From contig JAAFJF010000005.1 of assembly GCA_013298815.1 (NCBI GenBank), positions 1 through 64,000 on the forward strand: a DNA stretch of 64,000 bases, given 5' to 3'. This document shows positions 54,445 through 63,666 of this stretch, piece after piece. Under the pieces are notes generated by a model that had not been told where the DNA came from, did not search any database, and saw nothing but the letters and a program-made list of their open reading frames with translations. Each line of letters opens with the position of its first letter. Position 1 is the stretch's first letter. This DNA comes from Polaromonas sp. GTDB lineage: Bacteria > Pseudomonadota > Gammaproteobacteria > Burkholderiales > Burkholderiaceae_C. A program made the translations under genes and the position numbers.

Positions 54445-54714
54445 ATGACCCAAGATTCAACCCCAACCCAAGCCAACGCCGCCAAAAACCCAGCCCTGTG
54501 TGAACCCTGCGCTGGCATTCAGCAAAACTGGCGCAAGGCGCCTGGGCATGTGGAGTTGATTCAGGGGGTTAACCGCAAGGCGGAGCGTGGTCATGGCCAG
54601 GTGACGATTACGCGCTACTGGTGTGAGCGCTGCGGCACGGCTTGGGATTATGAGAACAACAAGGTGAAGATGGACGCGGGTTGGTCGGTGGTGCCGGGGG
54701 CGAGAAGGGGTTAA
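54445..54714 (+). CDS. Small protein with two CxxC pairs, unknown
   Basis: 89 residues. CEPC near residue 19 and CERC near residue 55 suggest a zinc-ribbon-like fold; the rest (GHGQVTITRYWCERCGTAWD) is unfamiliar. It is bracketed by two copies of the short repeat. Function unknown. Confidence 0.55.
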   Translation: MTQDSTPTQANAAKNPALCEPCAGIQQNWRKAPGHVELIQGVNRKAERGHGQVTITRYWCERCGTAWDYENNKVKMDAGWSVVPGARRG

Positions 54715-54753
54715 AACTTCGATTTTTGAGGTGATTTAGGCCTTAATTTCATG

Positions 54754-54798
54754 CCTATCCGGCGTATTTGCTGCCTGAGCAGCTATTGAATATATAGC
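54754..54798 (-). repeat. Short interspersed repeat, copy 12
   Basis: TATCCGGCGTATTTGCTGCC then TGAGCAGCTATTGAATATAT; reverse orientation. Confidence 0.75.
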
Positions 54799-54836
54799 AA
54801 AACTAAGCTTAACCGCGAATCTACTACTGATAATAT

Positions 54837-55256
54837 ATGCCTATGAGTAGCTCTTCCATTGATCTCACCTCCCTGCGCAAAGCTTTGGCGCAGTTGAGCG
54901 AGGCGCTGGCTTTTTGGCATGGGTGTGCTGAGGGGGATGCGCTGAAGCCGCATTTACGCTCAGCGGTGATTCGAAGTTTTGAGTTTACCTATGAGCTAGC
55001 TGTGCGCAGCACGCGTCGTGTGCTGATTGAGCGGGCTGAATCAGCCGATTTAGTGAACGATTTGAGCTTTAGCGACTTGCTGCGCCGTGCTTTGGATGCT
55101 GGCTTGCCAATGCAGTTGGACACTTGGCGGCGTTGGCGTGATCTGCGCAACGCCACTTCCCACGCTTATGACGAAGACCGGGCGAATGAGGTGGCTTTGG
55201 CGGCGGCTGATTTTGCAGTTGATGCGGGTTTGCTGCTCAAGGCGCTTGAGTCATGA
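54837..55256 (+). CDS. HepT-type HEPN toxin (nucleotidyltransferase partner)
   Basis: 139 residues, all-helical. RNATSHAY at 104-111 fits the HEPN RNase motif R-x4-H-x-Y exactly, with Tyr111 the residue known to be AMPylated in HepT homologues. Closest to the HI0074-type substrate-binding branch. The stop overlaps the MNT gene start (ATGA). A second ATG at 54843 is possible. Confidence 0.85.
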   Translation: MPMSSSSIDLTSLRKALAQLSEALAFWHGCAEGDALKPHLRSAVIRSFEFTYELAVRSTRRVLIERAESADLVNDLSFSDLLRRALDAGLPMQLDTWRRWRDLRNATSHAYDEDRANEVALAAADFAVDAGLLLKALES

Positions 55257-55588
55257 CAAACAAGATCGCTTTAACCAACCAACAAACCGACGAAGTTTGC
55301 GACATTTTGCGGTCTGTTTTGATGCAATCGCGTATAAAAAACCCCGAAAGCACGACTGTAAAAGCATGGGTTTTTGGCTCACGTGCTACAGGACGGGCGC
55401 GTCCATACTCTGACTTAGACATCCTCATCTCCAGCCCTACACCGCTAGATTGGCGAGCCAGAGCCGACTTGCAAGACGCTTTTGAAGCCAGCAACCTGCC
55501 GTTTCGCGTCGATGTGGTCGAAGAAGCTCGCCTAGCGCCCTCATTAGCGCCGCGTGTGCTGGCTGAGCGGCGGTCTTTGCCAGTTTAG
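55253..55588 (+). CDS. MntA-type nucleotidyltransferase antitoxin
   Basis: 111 residues. The minimal nucleotidyltransferase motif GS-x10-D-x-D is present: Gly42-Ser43, Asp54 and Asp56 in FGSRATGRARPYSDLDI. In characterised HEPN/MNT pairs this enzyme AMPylates the HEPN tyrosine to neutralise it. Directly coupled to the HEPN gene. Confidence 0.87.
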   Translation: MTNKIALTNQQTDEVCDILRSVLMQSRIKNPESTTVKAWVFGSRATGRARPYSDLDILISSPTPLDWRARADLQDAFEASNLPFRVDVVEEARLAPSLAPRVLAERRSLPV

Positions 55589-55622
55589 CGGTTGTAGAGG
55601 TGTTTTATGCCTCAATTTCATG

Positions 55623-55668
55623 TCTAGCCGGCGTATTTATTGCCTAAACTGCTATTAAATTTATAGTA
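55623..55668 (-). repeat. Short interspersed repeat, copy 13
   Basis: CTAGCCGGCGTATTTATTGC then CTAAACTGCTATTAAATTTA; reverse orientation, after the HEPN/MNT pair. Confidence 0.75.
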
Positions 55669-55719
55669 CAAACACGATAAATTGTTCAGTGGCACAATGA
55701 AAAGCGGAGGATTTGAACC

Positions 55720-56571
55720 ATGAATACCGCAATTACAACCGCAAACCGAGCCATCGTTTACCGCACTATGGGCAGCAAACACGGCCCCATCACCCGCTTG
55801 ATGAGCCCGTCTGACCTGGGCGAGCACCTCAAGCCGTTTGTGTTTTTAGACCATTTTGAGGCGGACTCGTCCAGCTTTGGCGGGTTTGGCATGCACCCGC
55901 ATTCGGGCATCGCCACGCTGACGTGGATGATGCAAGGCTCCGCCAGCTACGAAGACACGACGGGTAAAGAGGGCGTTTTGCCCGAAGGCGGGGTGGAGTG
56001 GATGCAGGCGGGCGGCGGGGTGTGGCACAGCAGCAGCCCGACCCGTGGGGCAGCGATGCGCGGCTTTCAGCTCTGGGTCGCGTTGCCGCCTACGCATGAA
56101 AACGCGGCGGCTTACAGCAGCTACATGGCACCAGACGTGATTCCGCAAAACGGACCAGCGCGCATTTTGCTGGGGCAATACGGCAGCGCCAAAAGCACGG
56201 TCACCCCACCGTCAGACATGAATTACCTCGCTGTCAACCTCAAAGCTGGCGAAAGTTGGACGTATCTGACACCCGCCGGCCACACCGTGGCGTGGGCAGC
56301 GCTGAGTCGGGGAACGGTGTCAGCGGGGGAGTTGGCTGATGCGCCGATGACAGCGGGCGAACTGGTGGTGTTTGACTCCAGTGCAGCGAGCATGCGGTTC
56401 ACAGCGCTGCAAGATGCTGAATTTGTCATAGGTTCCGCTGTGCCGCATGGGTATGATTTGGTGTTGGGGCGTTATTCTGTCCACACCAACCGCGAAGCCT
56501 TGCAGCAGGGCGAGGCGACCATCAAACAGATGGGTGTGGCGCTAGCGGCGCAGCGGCGGTTGCAAAAGTAA
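55720..56571 (+). CDS. Pirin-family protein
   Basis: 283 residues, bicupin. Metal-site motif GMHPHSGIATLTWMMQG is near residue 56, EWMQAGGGVWHSSSP near 90. The residue after the last His that is Glu in many pirins is replaced in this GVWHSSSP version. Bacterial pirins are variously quercetinase-like or regulatory; role here unknown. Confidence 0.88.
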   Translation: MNTAITTANRAIVYRTMGSKHGPITRLMSPSDLGEHLKPFVFLDHFEADSSSFGGFGMHPHSGIATLTWMMQGSASYEDTTGKEGVLPEGGVEWMQAGGGVWHSSSPTRGAAMRGFQLWVALPPTHENAAAYSSYMAPDVIPQNGPARILLGQYGSAKSTVTPPSDMNYLAVNLKAGESWTYLTPAGHTVAWAALSRGTVSAGELADAPMTAGELVVFDSSAASMRFTALQDAEFVIGSAVPHGYDLVLGRYSVHTNREALQQGEATIKQMGVALAAQRRLQK

Positions 56572-56582
56572 GAAAGTTAGCC

Positions 56583-57473
56583 ATGACCAGATTAAAAAGT
56601 TGGGGTTTGTTGTTGGGCATTAGCGTGCCGCTGTTGTTCTACTTCGGCTGGTCGCGGCTGCAAAACGAAAAGGCGCGGATCAATCTTGACCGGTTTGCGG
56701 CATCGGGGGATGTGGCTGGCATAGGGCGTGTTTTGACGCCGTTTTACTTGAAAAACAGAAAAATTGCGGTGACGGGTGATGTAGCGCTACCAGCTGCAGC
56801 AGCCAAAAGCGGCGTGAAAGCTTGGACGTTGCGCTCTGATGGCGTGGTTCAGGTTGAGCTGGATGCCAAGGTGGACGGCAAGATGGTGAGCTTGATGTAT
56901 GTGCCTGTGGTGCGCGTCAACAACGTGATTTACGATTGTTTGAGCACTGCACCAACCCAATTTGTAGGCAAATTTTGCTATGCCGAGACGCTGAATGCTG
57001 CTGAAGTTCAGGGAAGTGCCACCAAACTTGCCGCACTCATCAAAGCCCAACTGACAGCCAACGACCGTGCCATTGACGACGCGCCAGCGGTGCTGAGTGC
57101 ATCTGGCAATGCCTTGCCTGCGGGTGCTGAGACGGGCAGCGTAGTCGCTGTGCCTAGCAAGGTGAGCGATCTGGATAAATGCGGTTTTCAGTGTGTGAAA
57201 CCGCAAAGCTGCATTACGCCGCGCCCGCTGGCCTGCGGTAAATCGGTGACAGAGGGCAACAGCGGCTATTTCGCCATTGCGGCGACTCATACCGACTTCC
57301 GAGGCAAAGATGTGGCAAGCCGCAGCGACGCAGACAAAGCCTGTGAACAATCGCTTGGTGCGGGCTACAAAGTGCTGGAGGCAAGCAGCATCAGCGGTAA
57401 ATATCAGTTGTCTGGCGACACCGAGTATTGGGTGCATAACGGTGTACAGGCGGATAAAAACTGCTGGCAATAG
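56583..57473 (+). CDS. Membrane-anchored protein with cysteine-rich C-terminus, unknown
   Basis: 296 residues. One N-terminal membrane segment (SWGLLLGISVPLLFYFGW, about 6-24) is followed by a probable periplasmic domain. The C-terminal third has many cysteines (CGFQCVKPQSC, CGKSVTEG, CEQSLGAGY, final CWQ). Not recognised. Begins 11 bp after the pirin stop, so it may be cotranscribed. Confidence 0.6.
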   Translation: MTRLKSWGLLLGISVPLLFYFGWSRLQNEKARINLDRFAASGDVAGIGRVLTPFYLKNRKIAVTGDVALPAAAAKSGVKAWTLRSDGVVQVELDAKVDGKMVSLMYVPVVRVNNVIYDCLSTAPTQFVGKFCYAETLNAAEVQGSATKLAALIKAQLTANDRAIDDAPAVLSASGNALPAGAETGSVVAVPSKVSDLDKCGFQCVKPQSCITPRPLACGKSVTEGNSGYFAIAATHTDFRGKDVASRSDADKACEQSLGAGYKVLEASSISGKYQLSGDTEYWVHNGVQADKNCWQ

Positions 57474-57510
57474 AGGCGCTCTTAACCCTCTAATCCGCTT
57501 AAATCATCGT

Positions 57511-57530
57511 AAACCCTAGCAAAGGGTTTT
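57511..57530 (+). terminator. Weak hairpin with T tract
   Basis: AAACCCT and AGGGTTT pair around a 5-nt loop, and the second arm ends in TTTT, 37 bp after the preceding stop. A further perfect AAGCACG/CGTGCTT stem lies at 57543-57558, before the lipase gene. Confidence 0.4.
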
Positions 57531-57645
57531 CACTATATGGAAAAGCACGGTCGTGCTTAAAAATACGCCCACAGCAAAAAGTGGGTTTGAGTTTTCGTTT
57601 GGTTTTTTTGCTGCTTTCTCTTTTCAACAAAAAACAGGAAATAGC

Positions 57646-58581
57646 ATGAAATTAAAACGAATAGCCGCAGCATGTACCGTGGCTTTTGCACTCTCGCTCT
57701 CAAGCTTCAGCGCTAGCCAAGCGGCAGACACCTACGCGCAAACCAAATACCCCGTCGTGCTGGTGCACGGGTTGTTGGGGTTTGACGCGATTGGCCCGAT
57801 CAACTATTTTTACGGTGTGCCTGGCGCTTTGCGCAACAGCGGTGCGGTGGTGTTCACGCCCAATGTGTCGCAAAGCAACAGCACTGAGCTGCGCGGCGAG
57901 CAATTGTTGCAGCAGTTGCGCAGCCTCAAAGCGCAATATGGTTATGCCAAGTTCAACCTGGTCGGGCACAGCCACGGCGGCAACACGGCACGCTATGTGG
58001 CGGCTGTTGCGCCTGATTTGGTGGCCAGCGTCACCAGCGTGGGCACGCCGCATGCGGGCAGCAAAACGGCAGACGGCATTGCCAGTTTTGCGGATGCAGC
58101 GCACGTCACCGGCTTGGCAGTCGCCGTGGTGGATGGTTTGGCGAGTTTGATTTCGTTCTTTTCTGGCAGCGCCAGCAACCCGCAAAGCTCGTTCGCGGCT
58201 TTGCAGTCGCTCAGCACAGCGGGCGCGGCAGATTTCAACCGCCGCTTCCCGCAGGGCGTACCGACTAGCGCTTGCGGCCAAGGCGCGGAGGTGGTCAACG
58301 GCGTGCGCTACTACTCCTTTGGCGGCACATCGGTGCTGACCAATGTGTTTGACGTGAGCGACGCGCTGATGGCCGCTGGTGGCTTGTTTTTTGGATTTGA
58401 GCAAAACGACGGTTTGGTGGGCAAATGCTCCAGCCATTGGGGCAAAGTCGTTCGTGACGACTACCCGTGGAACCATTTGGACGAGGTGAACCAAGCCTTC
58501 GGCCTGCGTGGCTTGTTTTCGCCCGACCCGGTGGCGATGTACCGCGCCCAGGCGAACCGTCTCAAATCATTGGGGTTGTGA
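57646..58581 (+). CDS. Secreted triacylglycerol lipase, family I.1/I.2
   Basis: 311 residues from the ATG at 57646, which gives a clear signal peptide (1-27, ending SASQAA). Active site: Ser109 in GHSHGG, Asp255 in QNDGLVGKCSSHWG and His277 in WNHLDEV. Cys210 and Cys261 are placed for the conserved disulfide of Burkholderia/Pseudomonas lipases. YPVVLVHGLLGFDAIGPINY is the family N-terminus. Presumably exported by Sec and then the type II system, and folded by the foldase encoded next. Confidence 0.93.
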   Translation: MKLKRIAAACTVAFALSLSSFSASQAADTYAQTKYPVVLVHGLLGFDAIGPINYFYGVPGALRNSGAVVFTPNVSQSNSTELRGEQLLQQLRSLKAQYGYAKFNLVGHSHGGNTARYVAAVAPDLVASVTSVGTPHAGSKTADGIASFADAAHVTGLAVAVVDGLASLISFFSGSASNPQSSFAALQSLSTAGAADFNRRFPQGVPTSACGQGAEVVNGVRYYSFGGTSVLTNVFDVSDALMAAGGLFFGFEQNDGLVGKCSSHWGKVVRDDYPWNHLDEVNQAFGLRGLFSPDPVAMYRAQANRLKSLGL

Positions 58582-58583
58582 TA

Positions 58584-59465
58584 TTGCTTGAAAGGAATAT
58601 ACAACGGCGTGGCCTCACAGTCGTCGCTGTTGGCACGTTGCTTGCGCTGGCTTGTCTGGTCTATGTCAAGCTGACGCCAGTTGCTGCAACGGCGCAAGCA
58701 AAGTCGCTCATAGAAGTTGCAGGCGGATCGCGCTTTTTGGTCGCAGATGGCGACGGTACAGAGCCGATGAATGCACGTTTGGCGCAAGATGCAGATTTGA
58801 GTTTGCAAACATCGTCTCTGGCAGATACCCAGCTCGATGGTTCGTGGAGCATGGGCGCAAACGGCCAAGCGCAGCCAAATATCGCTTTGCGCAGGCGGTT
58901 TGACTACTTGTTGCTGCTGCAAGGTGAGCGCTCACTGGCAGCGCTGACGGTGGAAATCCAACGCCAAGTCTCAACGGCGCACGGCGCTTTGGCTGCGCAG
59001 CAAATCGTGGCGCTGTGGCACAGCTATCTGCAATTGCAACAAAAGCAATGGAAAACGCAGGTCGATATGCTGCGACCCACCACTTGGGCCAACGCCTTGA
59101 CCGAGCGTAGCCAAGCGCGGCGCGAGTTGTTGGGCATCGCGTGGGCAGACGCTTTTTACCGTGATGAAGAGGACGCTTTGAGGCTGCAAATAGCCAAATT
59201 CAACGGTCAAACTGTGTTGGCCACACCGTTACCAGAAGCTAATTTACCCGCAGCATTGCCCGACGCAGCTCTGCGCCAAGCCGAAGTCGATGCCGAATGG
59301 CAGCAATGGCAGCGCCGGCTAGAGGCTGCACGCGCCCAAGTTGCCCAGCTGCAGCAAGCGCCCGAGCTGTCCGCCACCCAGCGCACCGAGGCGGTCGCTG
59401 CCTACATCAACAGCCAGTTCAGCGGCACAGAGCTGGTGCGTGCCAAAGCTTTGTTGAAGTTATAA
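58584..59465 (+). CDS. Lipase-specific foldase (lipase secretion chaperone)
   Basis: Inner-membrane-anchored periplasmic chaperone needed to fold the adjacent lipase. From TTG at 58584 it has about 293 residues: a membrane anchor (TVVAVGTLLALACLVYVKL), an Ala/Thr linker, then FLVADGDGTEPM-type and helical Lif domains with RRELLGIAWADAFYRDEEDA. The start is uncertain: GTG at 58578 overlaps the lipase stop, while GGGG at 58572-58575 is better spaced for TTG 58584. Either implies coupling to the lipase. Confidence 0.83.
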   Translation: MLERNIQRRGLTVVAVGTLLALACLVYVKLTPVAATAQAKSLIEVAGGSRFLVADGDGTEPMNARLAQDADLSLQTSSLADTQLDGSWSMGANGQAQPNIALRRRFDYLLLLQGERSLAALTVEIQRQVSTAHGALAAQQIVALWHSYLQLQQKQWKTQVDMLRPTTWANALTERSQARRELLGIAWADAFYRDEEDALRLQIAKFNGQTVLATPLPEANLPAALPDAALRQAEVDAEWQQWQRRLEAARAQVAQLQQAPELSATQRTEAVAAYINSQFSGTELVRAKALLKL

Positions 59466-59472
59466 ATGCTAT

Positions 59473-59512
59473 TATTTTTATAGCTGCTTAGGCAGTAAAT
59501 ACGTGGGCTAAG
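59473..59512 (+). repeat. Short interspersed repeat, copy 14
   Basis: TTTTTATAGCTGCTTAGGCA then GTAAATACGTGGGCTAAG; near consensus. Confidence 0.8.
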
Positions 59513-59636
59513 TGCCAATTTAGAGGTGTTTTTGGGGTAAAAGTGCCTAAAATTAAGGGTTTGACGCCGTTCGGGCACAATTCTGAGCACAATGGGTCAA
59601 ATCGCTAGCGATGCACAGACCTTGGAGAACAACACC

Positions 59637-60206
59637 ATGCCTAAATTTTTGCTAAACACCTGCCGCCGCTTGACCATCGTTTTGTTAGCGTTCAGCCTGC
59701 TGGCCTGCAGCACCCTAACAGCACAACCGCGCTTTGTGGTGTCCAAAGACCAATTGCAGCAGGTGGTGGGCAAGCGCTTTCCGCTGCGTTATCCGGTGGC
59801 CGGCTTGCTCAACTTAGAAGTGCAAGCGCCCGAAATTCGGCTGCTGTCTGAGCAGAACCGACTGAACGCTGTCATGGCGGTAGAAGCCAGCGGTGCGGCG
59901 CTGAACCGCAAACAGACGGGCACGTTTGAGGTGGAATTTGCGCTACGCTATGAAGTGAGCGATCGCACACTTCGCGCTACAAGCTTGCGATTCATGCGTT
60001 TGAACTTTCCAGGGCTGCAGCCCATGGCGTCTGACATGCTGAACTCGTACGGCCAAACCTTGAGCGAAAAGGCGCTGCTGGAAGTGGTGCTGCATACTTT
60101 GAAACCGCAAGATTTGGGCATGGCAGACGGGATGGGCATGCAGCCGGGTAGCATCACCGTGACCGAGCGCGGGCTGGTGGTTGATTTTGTCGCGAAAGCG
60201 CCATGA
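59637..60206 (+). CDS. DUF1439 lipoprotein
   Basis: About 189 residues from the ATG at 59637 (TTGGAG upstream). The lipobox LLACS gives the lipidated Cys24. The mature protein shows the DUF1439 pattern, VVSKDQLQQVVGKRFPLRYP then LNLEVQAPEIRLL, resembling SMP-like lipid-binding lipoproteins. Envelope-located; function unknown. Confidence 0.83.
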   Translation: MPKFLLNTCRRLTIVLLAFSLLACSTLTAQPRFVVSKDQLQQVVGKRFPLRYPVAGLLNLEVQAPEIRLLSEQNRLNAVMAVEASGAALNRKQTGTFEVEFALRYEVSDRTLRATSLRFMRLNFPGLQPMASDMLNSYGQTLSEKALLEVVLHTLKPQDLGMADGMGMQPGSITVTERGLVVDFVAKAP

Positions 60207-60296
60207 AGTTTGCAGACACCCGCATATCATTCTCACCAAGATTCCTCAAATCCATTTGTTCAACCATCTAATCAACCAACCCAGCAGGAGATACCG

Positions 60297-60698
60297 ATGT
60301 TCAGTCACGTAATACTAGGCGCTAGCGACCTAGAAAAGTCCAAAAAATTCTACGATGCGGTCTTTGGCGCATTAGGCATGGGGCCCGGCGTTGCTAACAC
60401 CACCACCAGCGGTGTTAAACGCTACTTTTACCGCAGCGCGACGGGTAGTTTTGGTATTACCAACCCCATCAATGGCGAAGCGGCAACGCACGGTAATGGC
60501 AGCACGATTGGTTTTGCCATGCAGTCGCCCGAGCAGTGTGATGCTTTTCACGCGGCGGGCGTGGCTAACGGCGGTACAACGTGCGAAGACCCGCCGGGCT
60601 GGCGCGATGGCTCGGTCGGCAAAATGTACCTGTGCTATGTGCGCGACCCAGATGGCAACAAGCTTTGCGGGATGCACAGAGCACCAAAAGCGGCGTAA
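60297..60698 (+). CDS. VOC/glyoxalase-fold protein
   Basis: 133 residues from the ATG at 60297 (AGGAGA upstream). FSHVILGASDLEKSKKFYDA and YVRDPDGNKLCGMHR are the start and end of the vicinal-oxygen-chelate fold. Substrate unknown; homologues are annotated as glyoxalase or lactoylglutathione lyase-like. Confidence 0.87.
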   Translation: MFSHVILGASDLEKSKKFYDAVFGALGMGPGVANTTTSGVKRYFYRSATGSFGITNPINGEAATHGNGSTIGFAMQSPEQCDAFHAAGVANGGTTCEDPPGWRDGSVGKMYLCYVRDPDGNKLCGMHRAPKAA

Positions 60699-60730
60699 AA
60701 GCAGCCTAAAAGCCGCTTCTAGGGGTGCGT

Positions 60731-61252
60731 TTAGGCAGCCGGCTTGGCTTGAGTGGCCGCTTTTTTGACTTTACCGTCCTTGCCGACAGCTACCAGCTGG
60801 TAGTCTTCGGCATATTTTTTTCGCATCCGCACCACGTCTTTCACATATCGCTTGGTTAATGTGGTTTTTTGCGGCTCAGTCAAGATGCGGCCAGCCACTT
60901 TGAAGAATTTACTCTCTTCTTCTTTCAAGTGGTGCCTCACTTCTTCGCTTAACTTTTTTGCTTTGTTGAGCCAAGCGGCACCGCTTTTGTCGCTGACGGA
61001 GAGTTCTTCGCAGAGTTCTTCAATCTCATGATGTTCAGAAAGCGCATGGCGGGATGACGATAACCCAGAGTCTGTCATCAAGATGGGCGCATATAAGAAG
61101 CGCTCTTCAGAAGCAGCATGCGCTTCAAGCTCAACTTTCAATTGCAGAAACAAAGATTCTCGTTTGGCGGTATCGCTGCGGGTTGAAGTCAATTGTCGGC
61201 AAAGGCTGCGCTGAATATCGTGGCTTTCACGTAGGGCTTCAAAAAGTGTCAT
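60731..61252 (-). CDS. Hemerythrin HHE domain protein
   Basis: 173 residues. His11, the HAASEERFLYAP segment, HHEIEEL and HHLKEEESKFF carry the expected di-iron ligands of a four-helix hemerythrin. The Lys/Ala-rich C-terminus is a basic tail. Downstream of the catalase gene on the same strand, 41 bp apart, suggesting a shared oxidative-stress role. Confidence 0.87.
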   Translation of the reverse strand: MTLFEALRESHDIQRSLCRQLTSTRSDTAKRESLFLQLKVELEAHAASEERFLYAPILMTDSGLSSSRHALSEHHEIEELCEELSVSDKSGAAWLNKAKKLSEEVRHHLKEEESKFFKVAGRILTEPQKTTLTKRYVKDVVRMRKKYAEDYQLVAVGKDGKVKKAATQAKPAA

Positions 61253-61293
61253 GACTATCCTTAATTTGATGAATGGCAGAGTAATCGTTATGT

Positions 61294-63399
61294 TTACGCT
61301 TTAGGGCGCACTTTGGGTTCGCGTTCCCAAAACCGTTGTGCGGCTAGCTTGATGAACTTGGGTGTGTCTGACGAAGGTACAAAGAATGCATCTATTTCAA
61401 CGCCACTGGCTGCCAACAAAGGCGCTGCACCTTTGCTGTGACCAATCGCTTTGAGGTGGCTAAAGGCATCTTTCACAAAATCGACAGCGGCAGCATGCTT
61501 GGACAACTCGGCTGCTGCTTCGGGTGCAAGCATAAGTACAACGGCGTCATACAGTACAGATGGCGATCCAGCCAATTGCGCGTCTGCCGCTTTCTTGGTG
61601 CCATCATCCAGCACCGCGCCATAAATTTTGGGTGCAATCAATTTAACCCTAGAGCCAGCCTTTTGTAGCGCAGTAACCAGCGCATTCAATGCTTTGGCGT
61701 CTGTGCCATCTGCCATCAAAACACCAACACATCGGCCGTCCAGCGTAGGTTTTGCTTTTTTCATGATGCTCAGTGCATCAGATGTAGGCATGTTGATGGG
61801 CGAAACAGCCGCTTTGGCAGCGGGCGGCAGCGAGTCCATCGCTAAGCCATGCGCTACGGTGTTGGCCAGATTGTCGTCAATCACACGCAAATGCGACACG
61901 ATACGCTCTCGGATGCTGGCAGTTTCAACCTTTGAAAGTTCAAACGTCAAAGCCGCTGCGATATGTGTCTGCTCAGTTTCGGTTTGGCTGCTGTAAAACA
62001 GACGCGCTTGGCTGTAGTGGTCAGCAAAACTGGGCGACCGTGAACGGCCACGGACGCCTTCTGCAACACGTGTGGCGTGGCTGGTTTGACCTATGAGTTG
62101 AGATGCTCTTGCACTTTCAGGTGCCAAGCTGTTGGGTTCATAGGCAACGCGGCCTTTGGGAATATCTGTTTGTCCAAAACCGTCGCGCTGAAATTGGTGC
62201 ATTGGGCAGCGTGGCTTGTTGATGGGTAGCTGTTGGAAATTGGGACCGCCTAGCCTGTGCACCTGCGTATCGGTATAAGACATCGTGCGACCTTGCAGCA
62301 AGGGGTCGTTGCTGAAATCCATCCCTGGAACGATGCGGGAAGGGCTGAAGGCAGACTGTTCTGTTTCGGCAAAGAAGTTGTCTGGGTTTTTGTCCAAAAC
62401 CATGCGTCCAATCACCTGCAGCGGTACCAGCTCTTCAGGTATCAGCTTGGTTGCATCCAGTACATCAAACGGGAAGGCCTCTGCTTCTGCCTCGGTAAAC
62501 AGCTGAACCGCCAAATCCCATGCTGGGTATTTTTGTTGTTCGATAGATTCAAACAAGTCCCGGCGATGAAAATCTGCATCAGCGCCTGCAATTTTGACGG
62601 CTTCGTCCCACACCAAAGACTGCGCGCCTAGCACCGGCCGCCAATGGTATTTCACAAACGTTGACTCGCCCTTGGCATTGATAAGCCGAAACGTGTGCAC
62701 ACCGAAACCTTCAACCATGGCGAGTGACCTTGGAATGGTTCTGTCGCTCATGACCCACATCAGCATATGCATAGACTCGGGCATCAAGGAGATGAAATCC
62801 CAAAAAGAGTCATGCGCGCTGCTCGCTGAAGGAAAACCACGATCGGGTTCGCGTTTGACCGCGTGCACCAGGTCTGGAAACTTCATGGCGTCCTGAATAA
62901 AAAACACGGGGATGTTGTTGCCGACCAGATCCCAGTTGCCTTCGTCAGTGTAAAACTTGACGGCAAAGCCTCTGACATCGCGAACCGTATCAGCTGATCC
63001 AGCCGGCCCAGCAACGGTGGAGATACGCGTAAAAACGGGCGTTCTTTTGCCAAGCTCAGTTAACACCTTGGCTGTGGTGTACTTTGAAAGTGACTTGGTC
63101 AATTCAAAATAGCCATGAGCCGCTGAGCCCCGGGCATGAACCACGCGCTCAGGGATGCGCTCTCTGTCGAAATGCGTAAGTTTGTCCAAAAAGACGTGAT
63201 CTACCAATTCAGTGGGGCCACGAGAATAAGAGCGCAGGCTGTTTTGGTTGTCAGCAATAGGCATGCCGTCTTTGGTCGTTAGCACGTCTTGCCCAGCCTG
63301 AGCGAGTTGCTGGGTTTCACCACCTTGACCAGCAGGCAGTGAAGTATTTGATGTTGGCTTGTTGTTTGGTTTTACCTGTGAAGCTTGTTTATTGCGCAT
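61294..63399 (-). CDS. katE: Large-subunit monofunctional catalase (KatE/HPII type)
   Basis: Dismutates hydrogen peroxide; 701 residues, clade 2. [20 protein letters not shown] places the distal catalytic His at residue 88; [18 protein letters not shown] includes the catalytic Asn. The extra C-terminal domain (from about residue 545, [20 protein letters not shown]) is the flavodoxin/DJ-1-like module of large catalases. The first 50 residues are a Gln/Asn-rich tail. Upstream gap 63400-63600 has no clear operator. Confidence 0.95.
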   Translation of the reverse strand: MRNKQASQVKPNNKPTSNTSLPAGQGGETQQLAQAGQDVLTTKDGMPIADNQNSLRSYSRGPTELVDHVFLDKLTHFDRERIPERVVHARGSAAHGYFELTKSLSKYTTAKVLTELGKRTPVFTRISTVAGPAGSADTVRDVRGFAVKFYTDEGNWDLVGNNIPVFFIQDAMKFPDLVHAVKREPDRGFPSASSAHDSFWDFISLMPESMHMLMWVMSDRTIPRSLAMVEGFGVHTFRLINAKGESTFVKYHWRPVLGAQSLVWDEAVKIAGADADFHRRDLFESIEQQKYPAWDLAVQLFTEAEAEAFPFDVLDATKLIPEELVPLQVIGRMVLDKNPDNFFAETEQSAFSPSRIVPGMDFSNDPLLQGRTMSYTDTQVHRLGGPNFQQLPINKPRCPMHQFQRDGFGQTDIPKGRVAYEPNSLAPESARASQLIGQTSHATRVAEGVRGRSRSPSFADHYSQARLFYSSQTETEQTHIAAALTFELSKVETASIRERIVSHLRVIDDNLANTVAHGLAMDSLPPAAKAAVSPINMPTSDALSIMKKAKPTLDGRCVGVLMADGTDAKALNALVTALQKAGSRVKLIAPKIYGAVLDDGTKKAADAQLAGSPSVLYDAVVLMLAPEAAAELSKHAAAVDFVKDAFSHLKAIGHSKGAAPLLAASGVEIDAFFVPSSDTPKFIKLAAQRFWEREPKVRPKA

Positions 63400-63628
63400 A
63401 TTGGGCTTTCATTGAATGTAAAAAAAGAAAGTAGTTACGAAGCAAATTAATCGTAATTCACGACCTTCGATGCAGCCTGTGACTTTTGTCACAACTAAAA
63501 AGCTTCTTACATTTGCAAACCGAACTTACGTTTATGGATAGGTAGCCGCTACCCAATGAGGTGTCATCACGCAAAGGGCGCTATTTTTGTAAAAACGTAT
63601 AAAAGTGAGTTCAAACAAGCAAAAAAAA

Positions 63629-63653
63629 ACCTCCTGAAATCAGGAGGTTTTTA
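63629..63653. terminator. Rho-independent terminator of gap
   Basis: CCTCCTGA and TCAGGAGG form an 8-bp stem with a 2-nt loop. An A run on the left (63622-63630) and T run on the right make it functional on either strand; it lies 14 bp beyond the gap stop codon. Confidence 0.85.
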
Positions 63654-63666
63654 TGGGAAAGAACAA

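Noticed and set aside
53690-55668. Regularly spaced repeats near the toxin-antitoxin genes considered as a CRISPR array
   Set aside because: Spacing is hundreds of bases and occupied by genes, the copies are diverged, and there are no cas genes.
57543-57558. AAGCACG/CGTGCTT perfect stem before the lipase gene
   Set aside because: Not followed by a T run and not repeated elsewhere in the window; could be an operator or part of a terminator, but evidence is too thin for its own call.
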